DNA of 64,000 nt from JABFRJ01 sp031374735 (GCA_031374735.1 JANMGQ010000226.1:6646-70645); one strand, 5' to 3'; counted from the first letter of the stretch, positions 53,321 through 61,671 are shown. Notes: generated by a model from the sequence alone, not told the origin. Program-made: numbers and translations.

Positions 53321-53349
53321 GGTAAAGAAGAAAAAGGGCCGCGCCCCTT
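53321..53349 (-). terminator. Intrinsic terminator for the 53436-53762 transcript
   Basis: On the minus strand AAGGGGC-GCG-GCCCTTT forms a 7-bp stem followed by TTTTTCTTCTTT, about 90 bases after the stop of the small secreted-protein gene. The rest of the 53179-53435 gap shows no gene. Confidence 0.6.
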
Positions 53350-53435
53350 CATCAGGCGGCGACCCGCCAGCTTGCCGGCACCAGGACGCGTCGTCTTGAA
53401 CAGGTGCGCGGGATCGGGCTTGACGCAATGCGCCG

Positions 53436-53762
53436 TCACTTCTTCTTGGGCTCTTCCGGCTTCTCTTCTTCCTGGTTGTCGTAATAGAGGTAGCCATCCT
53501 CGATCGACACCTGATCCTTCGGCTCCAACTGGTACTCGTCGTCTTCACTGTCGTTAAGGCGCAGCACGCAGCCCTGGGCACAGACGTTTTCAAGAATCTG
53601 ATTGGGCTTCAATGTGAAGTCCTGTTTCTTTTCGCCCTCGATGATCGTGATCTTGTGATCCTTGTCATCCCTGTTTGTGACCGAGGCCGTGGCGTAGGCA
53701 AAAGATGTGTTGGCCGCAAATGCGACGGCCGCCACCGCCAGCAACTTCAACATTGAATGCAT
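53436..53762 (-). CDS. Small acidic secreted protein of unknown function
   Basis: A 108-residue protein. The signal peptide is MHSMLKLLAVAAVAFAANTS, cleaved near FAYA-TA. The mature domain (VTNRDDKDHKITIIEGEKKQDFTLKPNQILENV) looks like a small beta-domain; CAQGCVLRL could form a disulfide. The tail is strongly charged (NQEEEKPEEPKKK). Similar small proteins occur as hypothetical genes in related bacteria, but I know of no function. It is followed by an intrinsic terminator and is probably monocistronic. Confidence 0.75.
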   Translation of the reverse strand: MHSMLKLLAVAAVAFAANTSFAYATASVTNRDDKDHKITIIEGEKKQDFTLKPNQILENVCAQGCVLRLNDSEDDEYQLEPKDQVSIEDGYLYYDNQEEEKPEEPKKK

Positions 53763-53825
53763 CGGGTTTCCCTCACCGAAAGCCGTGGAGTGCCGCCGTC
53801 GAATCGGCGCGCTTCCAGCGGCTCA

Positions 53826-54074
53826 TCACTTCTTCTTTTTCGCGGCTGCTTTGCGACCAACTTTGACGGCAATCTTGCGCGAGGCTTTTTTTGCGGCCGG
53901 CGACTTGGCAGCGGCCGGCTTTTTGGCCGCGGACTTCTTGACGGCAATCTTGCGACCGGGAGCCGCCTTCACCATGCGCGCCGACGCCGTGGCCATGGCG
54001 CGTCCACGCTTGGCTGGTGCTTTCGCAGCTGGCTTCTTCGCGCTTTTCGCGGCAGTCACTTTACGGGCAGCCAT
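53826..54074 (-). CDS. Histone H1-like Lys/Ala-rich basic protein
   Basis: An 82-residue protein made of Lys, Ala, Arg and Pro repeats (AAKSAKKPAAKAPAKR; KSAAKKPAAAKSPAAKKASR; AAAKKKK), with no acidic residues. The composition matches bacterial H1-like/AlgP-tail proteins that bind DNA non-specifically and help compact the nucleoid. The ATG at 54074 is preceded by a purine-rich GGAGA. Adjacent genes are unrelated. Such proteins lack a fixed fold, so the call rests on composition. Confidence 0.75.
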   Translation of the reverse strand: MAARKVTAAKSAKKPAAKAPAKRGRAMATASARMVKAAPGRKIAVKKSAAKKPAAAKSPAAKKASRKIAVKVGRKAAAKKKK

Positions 54075-54201
54075 GGCAGTCTCCTATCTATCCACGCGAT
54101 GCGTTGCAGGCTTGCGCTGAAACATGCGCGTGAAACTTTGCTGCAACAGATCGGTGCGGATGTACTGCATCAGCAACGCGATGACCAGAGTGTCGCGCGT
54201 C

Positions 54202-54498
54202 TCAAACTGTCGGATGCACCGCGAAGCCCGCAGGCATATCGCAGGTCTCATCGAGCACTTTCACCATGTCGACACGACTGCCGCGCGGCCCGGTTTTGCA
54301 AACCATGATCGCGGCACCCACTCGCGCAGAAGTGCCTGCAAATACCGCTTCAACGCCACCATCGCGCCGATTGCGAACGAAGCCGTCGACACCGATGCGG
54401 CGCGCTTCTCGTTCGACGAAAACGCGGAAGCCGACACCCTGCACCAGGCCTTCGATGCGAACGCGTTTCACCATGCGCTGCGCCGCTTGGTCGCTCAT
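54202..54498 (-). CDS. acyP: Acylphosphatase
   Basis: A 98-residue enzyme that hydrolyses carboxyl-phosphate bonds in small acyl phosphates. The phosphate-binding loop with catalytic Arg is EGLVQGVGFRVFV, and the catalytic Asn lies in GFVRNRRDGGVEAVFAG; both are intact. The length is normal. It ends the minus-strand group after the gamma-glutamyltransferase gene, whose stop is 9 bp upstream of its start, so the two are probably co-transcribed without a known functional link. Confidence 0.92.
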   Translation of the reverse strand: MSDQAAQRMVKRVRIEGLVQGVGFRVFVEREARRIGVDGFVRNRRDGGVEAVFAGTSARVGAAIMVCKTGPRGSRVDMVKVLDETCDMPAGFAVHPTV

Positions 54499-54507
54499 GG
54501 TCGCCTC

Positions 54508-56094
54508 TCAATAGCCAAGTGCCATGCCGTCTTTGCGCGGGTCGGATGCGCCGATGAGCACGCCGTTGGCATTGTCGAACTCGATCGCCTGTGCGCCGCC
54601 GAAGGGGTCTGGGCGTTCGGCCATCGGATGTCCCATGGCTTCAAGTTGTGCCCGTATTTGCTGATCAAGTGATGCTTCGTACCTTAGCTTGCCATCCTCG
54701 TAACAGAGCCTCGGCGCGTCGACAGCCTGCTGGATGTCGAGGCCGCAATCGATGCGGTTTGAAAGGACAGCAACATGACCAAGCGGCTGATACGCGCCAC
54801 CCATGACGCCAAAAGAGAGCCACGGTTTACCGTCGCGCATCGCCAGTGCCGGCACGAGTGTGTGCAGCGGGCGCTTGCCCGGTGCGATGCAGTTGGGATG
54901 TCCCGCTTGAAGCGAGAAGCCACTGCCGCGGTTCTGCATCACGAGCCCCGTCTTCTTCGTCACGATGCCGGAGCCGAAGCCCGCGAACAGCGAGTTGATG
55001 AAGGACACCACCATGCCGCTCTTGTCGGCAACGGTCAGATACGTTGTATCCGTTCCTTGCGGACGCGGCACGGGACCAAGGTCTTCACGCGTGCGTTTGC
55101 GATCGATGCGCTTGGCGAGTTCGTCTGCGAAGCCATCTGAAAGCATATGTGCGACGGGAACATCCACCATGGCGGGGTCGGCAACGAACACGTCGCGCGC
55201 GGCATAGGCGAGGCGGGCCGCTTCCATCATCACATGCAGACGCTCCGCGCTGTTGATGTCTTTTGGCAGGTCGGGAAAGCGATCCAGTATTTTGAGGATG
55301 ATCAGCGCGACGACGCCTTGATTGTTCGGCGGCATCTCGTTCAGCGTCACGCCGCGATACGTGACCGCGATGGGCTCGACGTAGTTGCTCTTCTGGTTGG
55401 CGAAGTCGGCCGCGGTGTGCAATCCGCCAAGCGCGTTGAGGTCCGCCACCATGTCGGCCATCAGCGCACCGCGATAGAAGGCGTCGGGTCCGTCTTTCGC
55501 AATCAGCTTGAGCGACTGCGCCAATGCGGGAAACCGCATGATCTCGCCCATGCGCGGCGCGCGTCCCGCCTTGAGGAGATGCATTTTGGCGCCGTCGTTC
55601 TTGGCAATCTTGTCGGTAAGGCCAGCCCAATCGTGCGACACGCGCGGGGCAACGGCGAAACCGCCCTCGGCGGCCTCGATCGCAGGTGCGAGCGCATCGG
55701 CCAGCGAGATGGTTCCGTGATCGCGTAGCAGCGTTGCCCAAGCGTCAATGGATCCCGGCACCGTGACCGCGTGCGGGCTTGTCACCTCGATCGTCGAGAT
55801 GCCCGCCTTCGCAAACCACGCGGGCGTTGCGGCAGCCGGTGCGCGGCCGGAGCCGTTGAGCGCGACGAGGCCCTTGCCGGGCTTGTGCATCAGCGCAAAG
55901 CAGTCGCCGCCGAAGCCGGTCATGGCCGGCTCGATCACGCACAGCAGCGCCGTCGCTGTGATGGCGGCATCGATGGCGTTGCCGCCGCGCTTGAGGCAGT
56001 CGACCGCTGCTAAGCTCGCCAGCGGATGCGAGGTTGCGGCCATGCCGTTGCGAGCAATGGTCGGCGAGCGGCCGGGAAAGTGATAGGAGCGCAT
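54508..56094 (-). CDS. Gamma-glutamyltransferase family protein
   Basis: A 528-residue Ntn hydrolase precursor that self-cleaves before a Thr. The N-terminal half has NGMAATSHPLASLAAVDCLKRGGNAIDAA and TGFGGDCFALMH; the small-subunit start is expected at the Thr in QGTDTTYLTVADKSG, and FINSLFAGFGSGIV and GGAYQPLGHV follow. No signal peptide is seen, so it may be cytoplasmic and act on gamma-glutamyl compounds or other amides (some relatives are acylases). The ATG at 56094 gives the family-like start MRSYHFPGRSP; the frame is open to 56130. Stop is 9 bp from acyP. Confidence 0.88.
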   Translation of the reverse strand: MRSYHFPGRSPTIARNGMAATSHPLASLAAVDCLKRGGNAIDAAITATALLCVIEPAMTGFGGDCFALMHKPGKGLVALNGSGRAPAAATPAWFAKAGISTIEVTSPHAVTVPGSIDAWATLLRDHGTISLADALAPAIEAAEGGFAVAPRVSHDWAGLTDKIAKNDGAKMHLLKAGRAPRMGEIMRFPALAQSLKLIAKDGPDAFYRGALMADMVADLNALGGLHTAADFANQKSNYVEPIAVTYRGVTLNEMPPNNQGVVALIILKILDRFPDLPKDINSAERLHVMMEAARLAYAARDVFVADPAMVDVPVAHMLSDGFADELAKRIDRKRTREDLGPVPRPQGTDTTYLTVADKSGMVVSFINSLFAGFGSGIVTKKTGLVMQNRGSGFSLQAGHPNCIAPGKRPLHTLVPALAMRDGKPWLSFGVMGGAYQPLGHVAVLSNRIDCGLDIQQAVDAPRLCYEDGKLRYEASLDQQIRAQLEAMGHPMAERPDPFGGAQAIEFDNANGVLIGASDPRKDGMALGY

Positions 56095-56256
56095 GGGGGT
56101 CTCGGGGTTGGGTCCACGCCGGGATGCCACGCCGATGCCGCGAGGGAAACCCGCAGTGACGCGTGATGCCGGCGCCTGTTCACCTCATCGATCGGTTTTT
56201 GCGCCGCGACACCGCTTCATCTCGCGATCGTGAGCCGGATGCGCTAGAGCAACCGG

Positions 56257-56868
56257 ATGTCAGAGCGCCCCGCCAACACCCGCAACACGCGCACCGTCAT
56301 AGCAACGGCTGGTCTCGCGCTGACGATGCTCGGCCTCGCGTTCGCGTCGGTGCCGCTCTATCGGCTGTTCTGCCAGGTGACGGGCTATGGCGGCACGACC
56401 ATGCGTGCAGACAAGGCGCCAGACCACGTGATCGACCGCGAAGTGACGGTGCGTTTTGACGCCAATGTCGCGCCTGGACTGACGTGGACGTTTGAGCCTG
56501 TCATCACCAGCATGAAGGTGCGCCTCGGCGAGACACACGTGGTCGAGTATCGCGCGACCAACACGGGCGACAAAGCGCAGACGGGAAATTCGACCTACAA
56601 CGTCGTGCCGGATCAGGCCGGCAGTTTCTTCAATAAGCTGCAGTGCTTCTGCTTTACGGATCAACCGCTCGCGGCCGGCGAGACCATGCTGATGCCCGTG
56701 CAGTTCTTCGTTGATCCCGCGATGGCGACCGACAGTGACGGCAAGCGCATTCATACGATTACGCTCAGCTACACGTTCTATGCCGTGGCCGGAAAGAAGG
56801 CGGAAGCGCCGGCTGAACCGAAGCCGGCAATCGAGCCGAAGACCGGACGTCAGCCCAAGACGTTGTGA
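56257..56868 (+). CDS. ctaG: Cytochrome c oxidase assembly protein CtaG/Cox11
   Basis: A 203-residue copper chaperone that helps form the CuB centre of cytochrome c oxidase. One N-terminal membrane anchor (TAGLALTMLGLAFASVPLYRLFCQVTG) precedes the periplasmic beta domain, with the copper-binding CFCF motif (KLQCFCFTDQPL) and QFFVDP. The ATG at 56257 matches the family start. The tail is Pro/Lys-rich (APAEPKPAIEPKTGRQPKTL). ctaG usually lies between coxB/coxA and coxC genes; here no cytochrome oxidase gene is near. Confidence 0.93.
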   Translation: MSERPANTRNTRTVIATAGLALTMLGLAFASVPLYRLFCQVTGYGGTTMRADKAPDHVIDREVTVRFDANVAPGLTWTFEPVITSMKVRLGETHVVEYRATNTGDKAQTGNSTYNVVPDQAGSFFNKLQCFCFTDQPLAAGETMLMPVQFFVDPAMATDSDGKRIHTITLSYTFYAVAGKKAEAPAEPKPAIEPKTGRQPKTL

Positions 56869-56946
56869 TCTGGGCTCGCGCCCGCGCACGAAAACGCGTG
56901 GATCTTCTTCGCCTGATATGGTGAACCTAATCCTGGAGGTCGCACC

Positions 56947-58491
56947 ATGCTCATGACATCAGCTGACTATCGCGCATCGCTGCGTCGCTATTCTCCGCGC
57001 GTGTTCATCAATGGCCAGCGCATCACGTCCGTGGCGGACGAGCACTTGCTTGCGCCCGGTATCGCGGCGACGGGTGTCACCTATGATTTCGCGCATGTCA
57101 AAGAACACACGCCGTTGATGACGGCGCGGCAGGGCACATCGGGCAAGACCGTCAACCGCATGCTGCACATCGACGAGACCTCACAGGACCTGCTCTTCAA
57201 GCTTGAAGCCGTACGGCTGACGTGTCGCGAGGCTGGCTGCGCCATGCGCTATCTGAGCCACGATGCGCTGAATGCCTTCTTTCAGGCCACCAAACGTGTC
57301 GATGCCGTGCACGGCGGCGACAGGCATCAGCGGTTCGTCCACTACATGCATCGCATGCAGGATGAAGATCTCACCCTCGCCGTCGCCATGACAGACGCCA
57401 AGGGCGACCGCTCGAAACGCCCGGGTGCGCAGGAAAACCCGGATGTTTACGTGCACATCAAGGAGCGGCGGCCCGACGGCGTCGTGATCCGTGGCACCAA
57501 GGCGATCGTGACAGCTGCGCCCTACGTGCACGAGTTCCTGGTCATGCCGTGCCGCACCATGACGCCGGAGGATGGGCGTTTCGCGATCGCCTGCGCCGTC
57601 CCCTGCGATGCGCCGGGTGTGACGATCATCGCGCGCCCCGCCGGTCGACCGGGCGATGGTGCGAAAGCGCCCTATGGCTCAAAGTATGGCCAGTCTACCG
57701 GGGTCGTGCAGTTCGACGACGTGTTCGTGCCGTGGGATCGCGTGTTTCTCGATGGGCAAGTGGAAGAAGCGGGCTTCCTCACGACGGCCTATGCCACGCA
57801 CCACCGCCACTCCTGCATCGGCGCGCGGGCAGGCTTCGGCGATCTGCTGATCGGCGCCGGTGCCCTCATGTTCAGGGCCAACGGACTTGATGCTGATCGG
57901 CACGGCCACATCCGCGACGCCATGGTTGACTTGATCAAAATCGTCGAGGGCTTCTTTGCCTGCGGCGTCGCGGCGTCCGTCTACGGCATGAAAGATCCTG
58001 CCGGTTCCATCATGCCTGATACTGTGTTCGCCAATGTCGGCAAGCTGCTGCTGGCGACGCAGATCTATGACATGCACCGGCTGGCGAACTACGTGTCGGG
58101 TGGCCTTATAGTTGCGCTCCCGGGGCCGGACGAGGATCACAATCCCGAGACGCAAGCATCACTCGCGGCCGTTCTCGCTGGCCGGCCTGATGTGCCCGCC
58201 GCGCAGCGCCTCGAGGTGGCGCGGCTCATGGAAGATCTAACCGCCTCCTACACCGGCAGCTGGATGTCGCTCATCTCGCTTCACGGCGGCGGCAGCCCGG
58301 AAGCCATGAAACGCGAGATCTGGCGCAACTATCCCGTCGGCGAGAAAGCCGAGCTGGTCGAAAAACTGCTCGATCGTGGTGTGCTTGCCGATGGCAACAA
58401 GGTCTCGAAACAGCCTGGCCGGTGTTGTGCGACCGGTTGCGAAGTTCCCGAGCCACTGAACTTGCGCAAGATCAAGGATGCAGCTGAGTGA
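56947..58491 (+). CDS. 4-hydroxyphenylacetate 3-hydroxylase / 4-hydroxybutyryl-CoA dehydratase family flavoprotein
   Basis: A 514-residue acyl-CoA-dehydrogenase-fold protein of the HpaB/AbfD family. PYVHEFLVMPCRTMTPEDG, GSKYGQSTGVVQFDDVFVPWDRVF and ATHHRHSCIGARAGFGDLLIGAG are diagnostic. In AbfD three Cys and one His bind a 4Fe-4S cluster; here the first pair is spaced C-x4-C (LTCREAGCAMRY) and the third Cys position in the HHRHSC segment appears shifted, so the cluster may be lost and an FAD-dependent oxygenase or dehydratase role is uncertain. The C terminus has a CC-x3-C cluster. The stop overlaps the downstream GNAT start (GTGA). Confidence 0.85.
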   Translation: MLMTSADYRASLRRYSPRVFINGQRITSVADEHLLAPGIAATGVTYDFAHVKEHTPLMTARQGTSGKTVNRMLHIDETSQDLLFKLEAVRLTCREAGCAMRYLSHDALNAFFQATKRVDAVHGGDRHQRFVHYMHRMQDEDLTLAVAMTDAKGDRSKRPGAQENPDVYVHIKERRPDGVVIRGTKAIVTAAPYVHEFLVMPCRTMTPEDGRFAIACAVPCDAPGVTIIARPAGRPGDGAKAPYGSKYGQSTGVVQFDDVFVPWDRVFLDGQVEEAGFLTTAYATHHRHSCIGARAGFGDLLIGAGALMFRANGLDADRHGHIRDAMVDLIKIVEGFFACGVAASVYGMKDPAGSIMPDTVFANVGKLLLATQIYDMHRLANYVSGGLIVALPGPDEDHNPETQASLAAVLAGRPDVPAAQRLEVARLMEDLTASYTGSWMSLISLHGGGSPEAMKREIWRNYPVGEKAELVEKLLDRGVLADGNKVSKQPGRCCATGCEVPEPLNLRKIKDAAE

Positions 58492-58970
58492 CCTCGTCCG
58501 TGGTCATGCTTGCGCCTGCCCTCAGCCAGCACGTGGTCGCGTTGCGGCACGGCGCAGCCGAAGTCGGCGGGTGGTCTGTGCCAACGGATGGCCTCGACCC
58601 GCCAGAAGTGCTCGACATTTTGTCGGCTCTGTACGCCCGCCTGGAAGCCGATCCGGGCTGGGGCAGCTGGTTCATCATCAAGGACAGCATGATTGTCGGC
58701 GGCTGTTCCCTGACGGAGCCGCCCACTGGGGACAGCTGCACGATCGGCTACAGTGTGTTTCCAGGCTCGCAACGGCGTGGCTATGCCACGGCAGCCGTTG
58801 CCCAGATGCTGGGGCTTTTGCGAGCGCACGGCATGGCAACTGCTCAAGCGGAGACATCGACCGATAACGTGGGCTCTTCGGCCGTGCTGATGAAGTGCGG
58901 TTTCTCGCGCTCAGGCGAGCGCTTTGACCCTGAGGACGGTGATCTCATTATGTGGCAGCGCATGCTCTGA
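58488..58970 (+). CDS. GNAT family N-acetyltransferase
   Basis: A 160-residue acetyl-CoA-dependent acyltransferase. The core shows SWFIIKDSMIVGGCSLTEPP, IGYSVFPGSQRRGYATAAVAQML (the acetyl-CoA-binding R-G-Y-A motif) and the closing ETSTDNVGSSAVLMKCGFSRSGER, as in RimJ/RimL-like members. The GTG start at 58488 overlaps the stop of the upstream flavoprotein gene, so translation is coupled. The acceptor is unknown; coupling suggests a metabolite linked to the upstream enzyme. Confidence 0.85.
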   Translation: MTSSVVMLAPALSQHVVALRHGAAEVGGWSVPTDGLDPPEVLDILSALYARLEADPGWGSWFIIKDSMIVGGCSLTEPPTGDSCTIGYSVFPGSQRRGYATAAVAQMLGLLRAHGMATAQAETSTDNVGSSAVLMKCGFSRSGERFDPEDGDLIMWQRML

Positions 58971-58996
58971 TCCGCGCTCTCACCCCCTCGGGAATA

Positions 58997-59746
58997 CTAC
59001 AGTGCCTTAGCGAACGATGCGGCCGAAGCTTCCACAACACCGGCGTCGGTGCCGCCAATCAGCAGATATTGATAGCGCCCCTTGCTCCAGGTCGCAGCCC
59101 GCATGCCGAGAACTATCGCCGGACGCACCGGCTCGCTGCGCGCATCGTCGACCAATGCAATGCATAGGGCAACGGGCGCTCCCGTCTTTGAAACGAAGGC
59201 AATCTGCGCAACTGGCCGCCCCGCGAATCCGAGCACCTGTGCACGCCGGAAATCGAGCTGATCAGACGCTGACAGCGCATCTGTCTTGATGGTCATGCCC
59301 AAAGCACGTGACACACGCCCCAGTTCCTCCGTCGTCGTCTGCGCTGTCGGTCTCACGTGCGCGAGCGTGTCCGTGACATACATGGCATGGTACATGGCGG
59401 CGTAGTGCTGCCAGGTATCGTGTCGCGCGTGCGTCAGCAGGCTCGATGCACCCCAGCCTATAGCGAGACAGAGGCAAGCCGTGGCAACCACGGCTTGCCA
59501 AGGCATGATGACAGGCGACGCTTCCGGTGCCTTGCGGATGGATGGCGCAAGGCTCGGCGCCAGCGGCAGAACAGTATCAAAAGCCGCGCGAATTTGCGCT
59601 GTTTCAATGTTGAGGGCCTCAAGTCGTGCCCTGAGCTCGGGCATATGCACCTTTGCCTCATCGATCGCACGTGCAAGCGCCACATCCGCCTCGCCGTCGA
59701 GATAGGCGGTCAGGTCTTCGGGGCTGAATGTCCGTTGCGTGTTCAT
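58997..59746 (-). CDS. Transmembrane anti-sigma factor
   Basis: A 249-residue membrane protein. The cytoplasmic N-terminal part (FSPEDLTAYLDGEADVALARAIDEAKV) resembles the helical anti-sigma domain but lacks the zinc-binding HxxxCxxC. One membrane helix follows at about 80-105 (AVVATACLCLAIGWGASSLL), then a periplasmic domain. Its start overlaps the stop of the ECF sigma gene (ATGA), the usual arrangement for a cognate pair. The periplasmic signal is unknown. Confidence 0.85.
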   Translation of the reverse strand: MNTQRTFSPEDLTAYLDGEADVALARAIDEAKVHMPELRARLEALNIETAQIRAAFDTVLPLAPSLAPSIRKAPEASPVIMPWQAVVATACLCLAIGWGASSLLTHARHDTWQHYAAMYHAMYVTDTLAHVRPTAQTTTEELGRVSRALGMTIKTDALSASDQLDFRRAQVLGFAGRPVAQIAFVSKTGAPVALCIALVDDARSEPVRPAIVLGMRAATWSKGRYQYLLIGGTDAGVVEASAASFAKAL

Positions 59747-60273
59747 CCGATTCGACCAACCTGATCCTGGCGCGGACCGAAAGTGGCGCTTATTTTGCTG
59801 CGCGCGACGGCCAGCCGGCTCATCACAGTACCGATCGGAATATCCAGCACGTCCGCTGCCTCCTTGTAGCTGAAGCCTTCGACATAAACGAGCACGACCG
59901 CCGATCGTTGCGCTTCTGGCAGAGCCATCACTGCTTCAAACACTTCACGCGCCAATAAATTCATTTCGGGATCGGGCTTGTCGTCAGGCAGCTCGATGTC
60001 TTCGACTGGCAGGATACCGCCACCGCGCCGCACCGCTGCCGCGCGCAACTCGTTCAGCCACAGCCGCTGCGTCATGCGAATGAGCCAGAAATCGAGCCGC
60101 GTGCCTGACTGATATTTGTCGGCGTTCTCGATGGCTCGCAGACACGCCGCTTGCGCCAGATCGTCGGCACGATCCCGGCTGCCTGTCAGCACCAGGCAAT
60201 AGCGCCACAGCCGCGGATACAGCGCATGAAGACCCTCCCGGACCTCGTCGTGCGACTTTTTTCTCCAGCCCAT
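59743..60273 (-). CDS. ECF-type RNA polymerase sigma factor
   Basis: A 176-residue group 4 sigma factor. Region 2 runs through LYPRLWRYCLVLTGSRDRADDLAQAACLRAIENADKY and contacts core polymerase and the -10 element; region 4 (ALPEAQRSAVVLVYVEGFSYKEAADVLDIPIGTVMSRL) is a helix-turn-helix for the -35. The downstream overlapping gene is its anti-sigma factor. A DUF4399 gene is transcribed divergently from 60355 and may be a target. ECF promoters usually include the sigma gene's own; I saw no shared motif pair in the 81-bp gap. Confidence 0.92.
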   Translation of the reverse strand: MGWRKKSHDEVREGLHALYPRLWRYCLVLTGSRDRADDLAQAACLRAIENADKYQSGTRLDFWLIRMTQRLWLNELRAAAVRRGGGILPVEDIELPDDKPDPEMNLLAREVFEAVMALPEAQRSAVVLVYVEGFSYKEAADVLDIPIGTVMSRLAVARSKISATFGPRQDQVGRIG

Positions 60274-60354
60274 CGAATAATCCGCCGTCCTGCGTGTTTT
60301 GACACTGACCGCTCACCAATGCGGTGGTCAAGCAACGACATGAGGAACCGCCCG

Positions 60355-60801
60355 ATGAAACGCACTTTGATCGCAGCTGCCGCCGTAGCACTGACAGCCC
60401 TGGTCTCGCCGACGTTTGCGCAGCAGACCGCATCCCCTGCAGGCGCGCAGGTGTATTTCGTCAACATCCAGGACGGCGCCACCGTGACCAGCCCGGTTAA
60501 GATCGTCATGGGGCTGTCGGGCATGGGGGTCGCACCAGCCGGTGTCGAAAAAGCCAACACGGGCCACCACCACATCCTGGTCAATCGCGCGCCGATCGGC
60601 AAAGCCAAGGGCGGCGCCGCAGAGTTTCAAGAGAACATCATCGCGGACGACAATCATCGCCATTTCGGCAACGGCCAAACCGAGATGATGCTGGAGCTGA
60701 AGGCTGGCACGCACACCCTTCAGTTGGTCCTGGGCGATCACAATCACATCCCGCACAACCCGCCGGTCGTGTCGCCGCAGATCACTATCACAGTGAAGTA
60801 A
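60355..60801 (+). CDS. DUF4399 domain-containing secreted protein
   Basis: A 148-residue periplasmic protein. The signal peptide is MKRTLIAAAAVALTALVSPT, cleaved after FAQ. The DUF4399 domain shows VYFVNIQDGATVTSPVKIVMGLSGM, GHHHILVN, NHRHFGNGQTEMMLELKAGTHTLQLVLGDHNHIPH. Its several His residues could bind metal. AGGA precedes the ATG at 60355; the longer frame from 60151 overlaps the sigma gene. Divergent transcription from the sigma factor suggests a shared regulon. The 3' end lies in a 16-bp tandem repeat that includes the stop codon. Confidence 0.87.
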   Translation: MKRTLIAAAAVALTALVSPTFAQQTASPAGAQVYFVNIQDGATVTSPVKIVMGLSGMGVAPAGVEKANTGHHHILVNRAPIGKAKGGAAEFQENIIADDNHRHFGNGQTEMMLELKAGTHTLQLVLGDHNHIPHNPPVVSPQITITVK

Positions 60802-60836
60802 TGGCACAGTGAAGTAATGGCACGGTGAAGTAACGG
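60789..60836 (+). repeat. Tandem 16-bp repeat, three units
   Basis: cacagtgaagtaatgg is repeated twice exactly (60789-60804 and 60805-60820), then a third time with two changes (60821-60836). The first unit contains the DUF4399 stop codon. The array looks like recent slippage in the 3' untranslated region. Confidence 0.9.
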
Positions 60837-60984
60837 CGATCGCACCACTCTGCTGATGTCGCGTAATGGCGTCGGCAGAGGTTGCCGACTGTCCACCGGT
60901 TTTGCACCTCGTCCGAAGTGTCCTGTTGGCGTCCTATCTTGGAACATCTATGAGAGTGATCTGAGCAACACCACGGGGGTGGGA

Positions 60985-61641
60985 ATGACCGCGTCACGCA
61001 GCACCACGATTATCGCCGAAGACATGGTCGTGCGCGGGGATATCAAAAATGGTGGTCTCGTCGAGGTACGAGGCTACGTTGAGGGATCCGTCGCAGCCGA
61101 CCGCCTCCTCGTTCACCAGAGCGGCAGGGTGTACGGCACGGTCCGCGCCGACAACGCCGACGTGAACGGCCGCCTGCAAGGTACGGTGTTCATCAAGCAT
61201 CTGATCAACATCGGAAATTCCGGCGCGGTTGCAGGCGACGTGCGCTACGGCCAGCTGGCACTCGCGGCCGGCGGCGATCTGGATGCCAACGTGCGCAACG
61301 TGCCGCCGGAGATCTCGGGCGACCTCAACCTCACGGTTCGCCGCGGCCAGACGGTGCGCATTACGACGATCGATCTCAGCGCCGTTGATCCGGATAGCTC
61401 GGCGGCGAGCCTCACATTCAGCATCACGAACACGAAGGGCGGCCACATTGCCCGCACCGCGACTCCAAGAACGCCCATCACATCATTCTCGCAGGTCGAT
61501 CTGGAGGGCGGCACCTTGTTGTTCAGCCATGACGGGTCTGCCGGCGAGACAGCGTCATTCGATGTGACGGTGGCCGACCAAGCGGGCGCAGGCTCTGGGA
61601 CGGCAAAAGCAGTGAGCGTAACGGTGTTTGACAAGGCCTGA
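60985..61641 (+). CDS. Bactofilin (polymer-forming cytoskeletal protein) with C-terminal cadherin/CSPG-like repeat
   Basis: A 218-residue protein. Residues about 5-105 are a bactofilin domain: IIAEDMVVRGDIKNGGLVEVRGYVEGSVAADRLLVHQSG and VNGRLQGTVFIKHLINIGNSGAVAGDVRYGQL give the regular right-handed beta-helix of polymer-forming bactofilins. Residues about 118-215 resemble a chondroitin-sulfate-proteoglycan/cadherin-like repeat (DPDSSAASLTFSITNTKGGHIART; FSQVDLEGGTLLFSHDGS; ASFDVTVADQAG). No signal peptide is seen, so it should be cytoplasmic. The ATG at 60985 has GGGGGTGGG upstream; the frame is open from 60856. Confidence 0.8.
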   Translation: MTASRSTTIIAEDMVVRGDIKNGGLVEVRGYVEGSVAADRLLVHQSGRVYGTVRADNADVNGRLQGTVFIKHLINIGNSGAVAGDVRYGQLALAAGGDLDANVRNVPPEISGDLNLTVRRGQTVRITTIDLSAVDPDSSAASLTFSITNTKGGHIARTATPRTPITSFSQVDLEGGTLLFSHDGSAGETASFDVTVADQAGAGSGTAKAVSVTVFDKA

Positions 61642-61646
61642 CGCCC

Positions 61647-61671
61647 CGCTCAGCCGTTACACGGCTGAGCG
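61647..61671. terminator. Bidirectional stem-loop between convergent genes
   Basis: cgctcagccg-ttaca-cggctgagcg is a perfect 10-bp stem with a 5-base loop, placed between the stops of the bactofilin (61641) and the M48 protease (61681) genes. It lacks T-runs on both sides, so rho-independent action is not assured. Confidence 0.5.
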
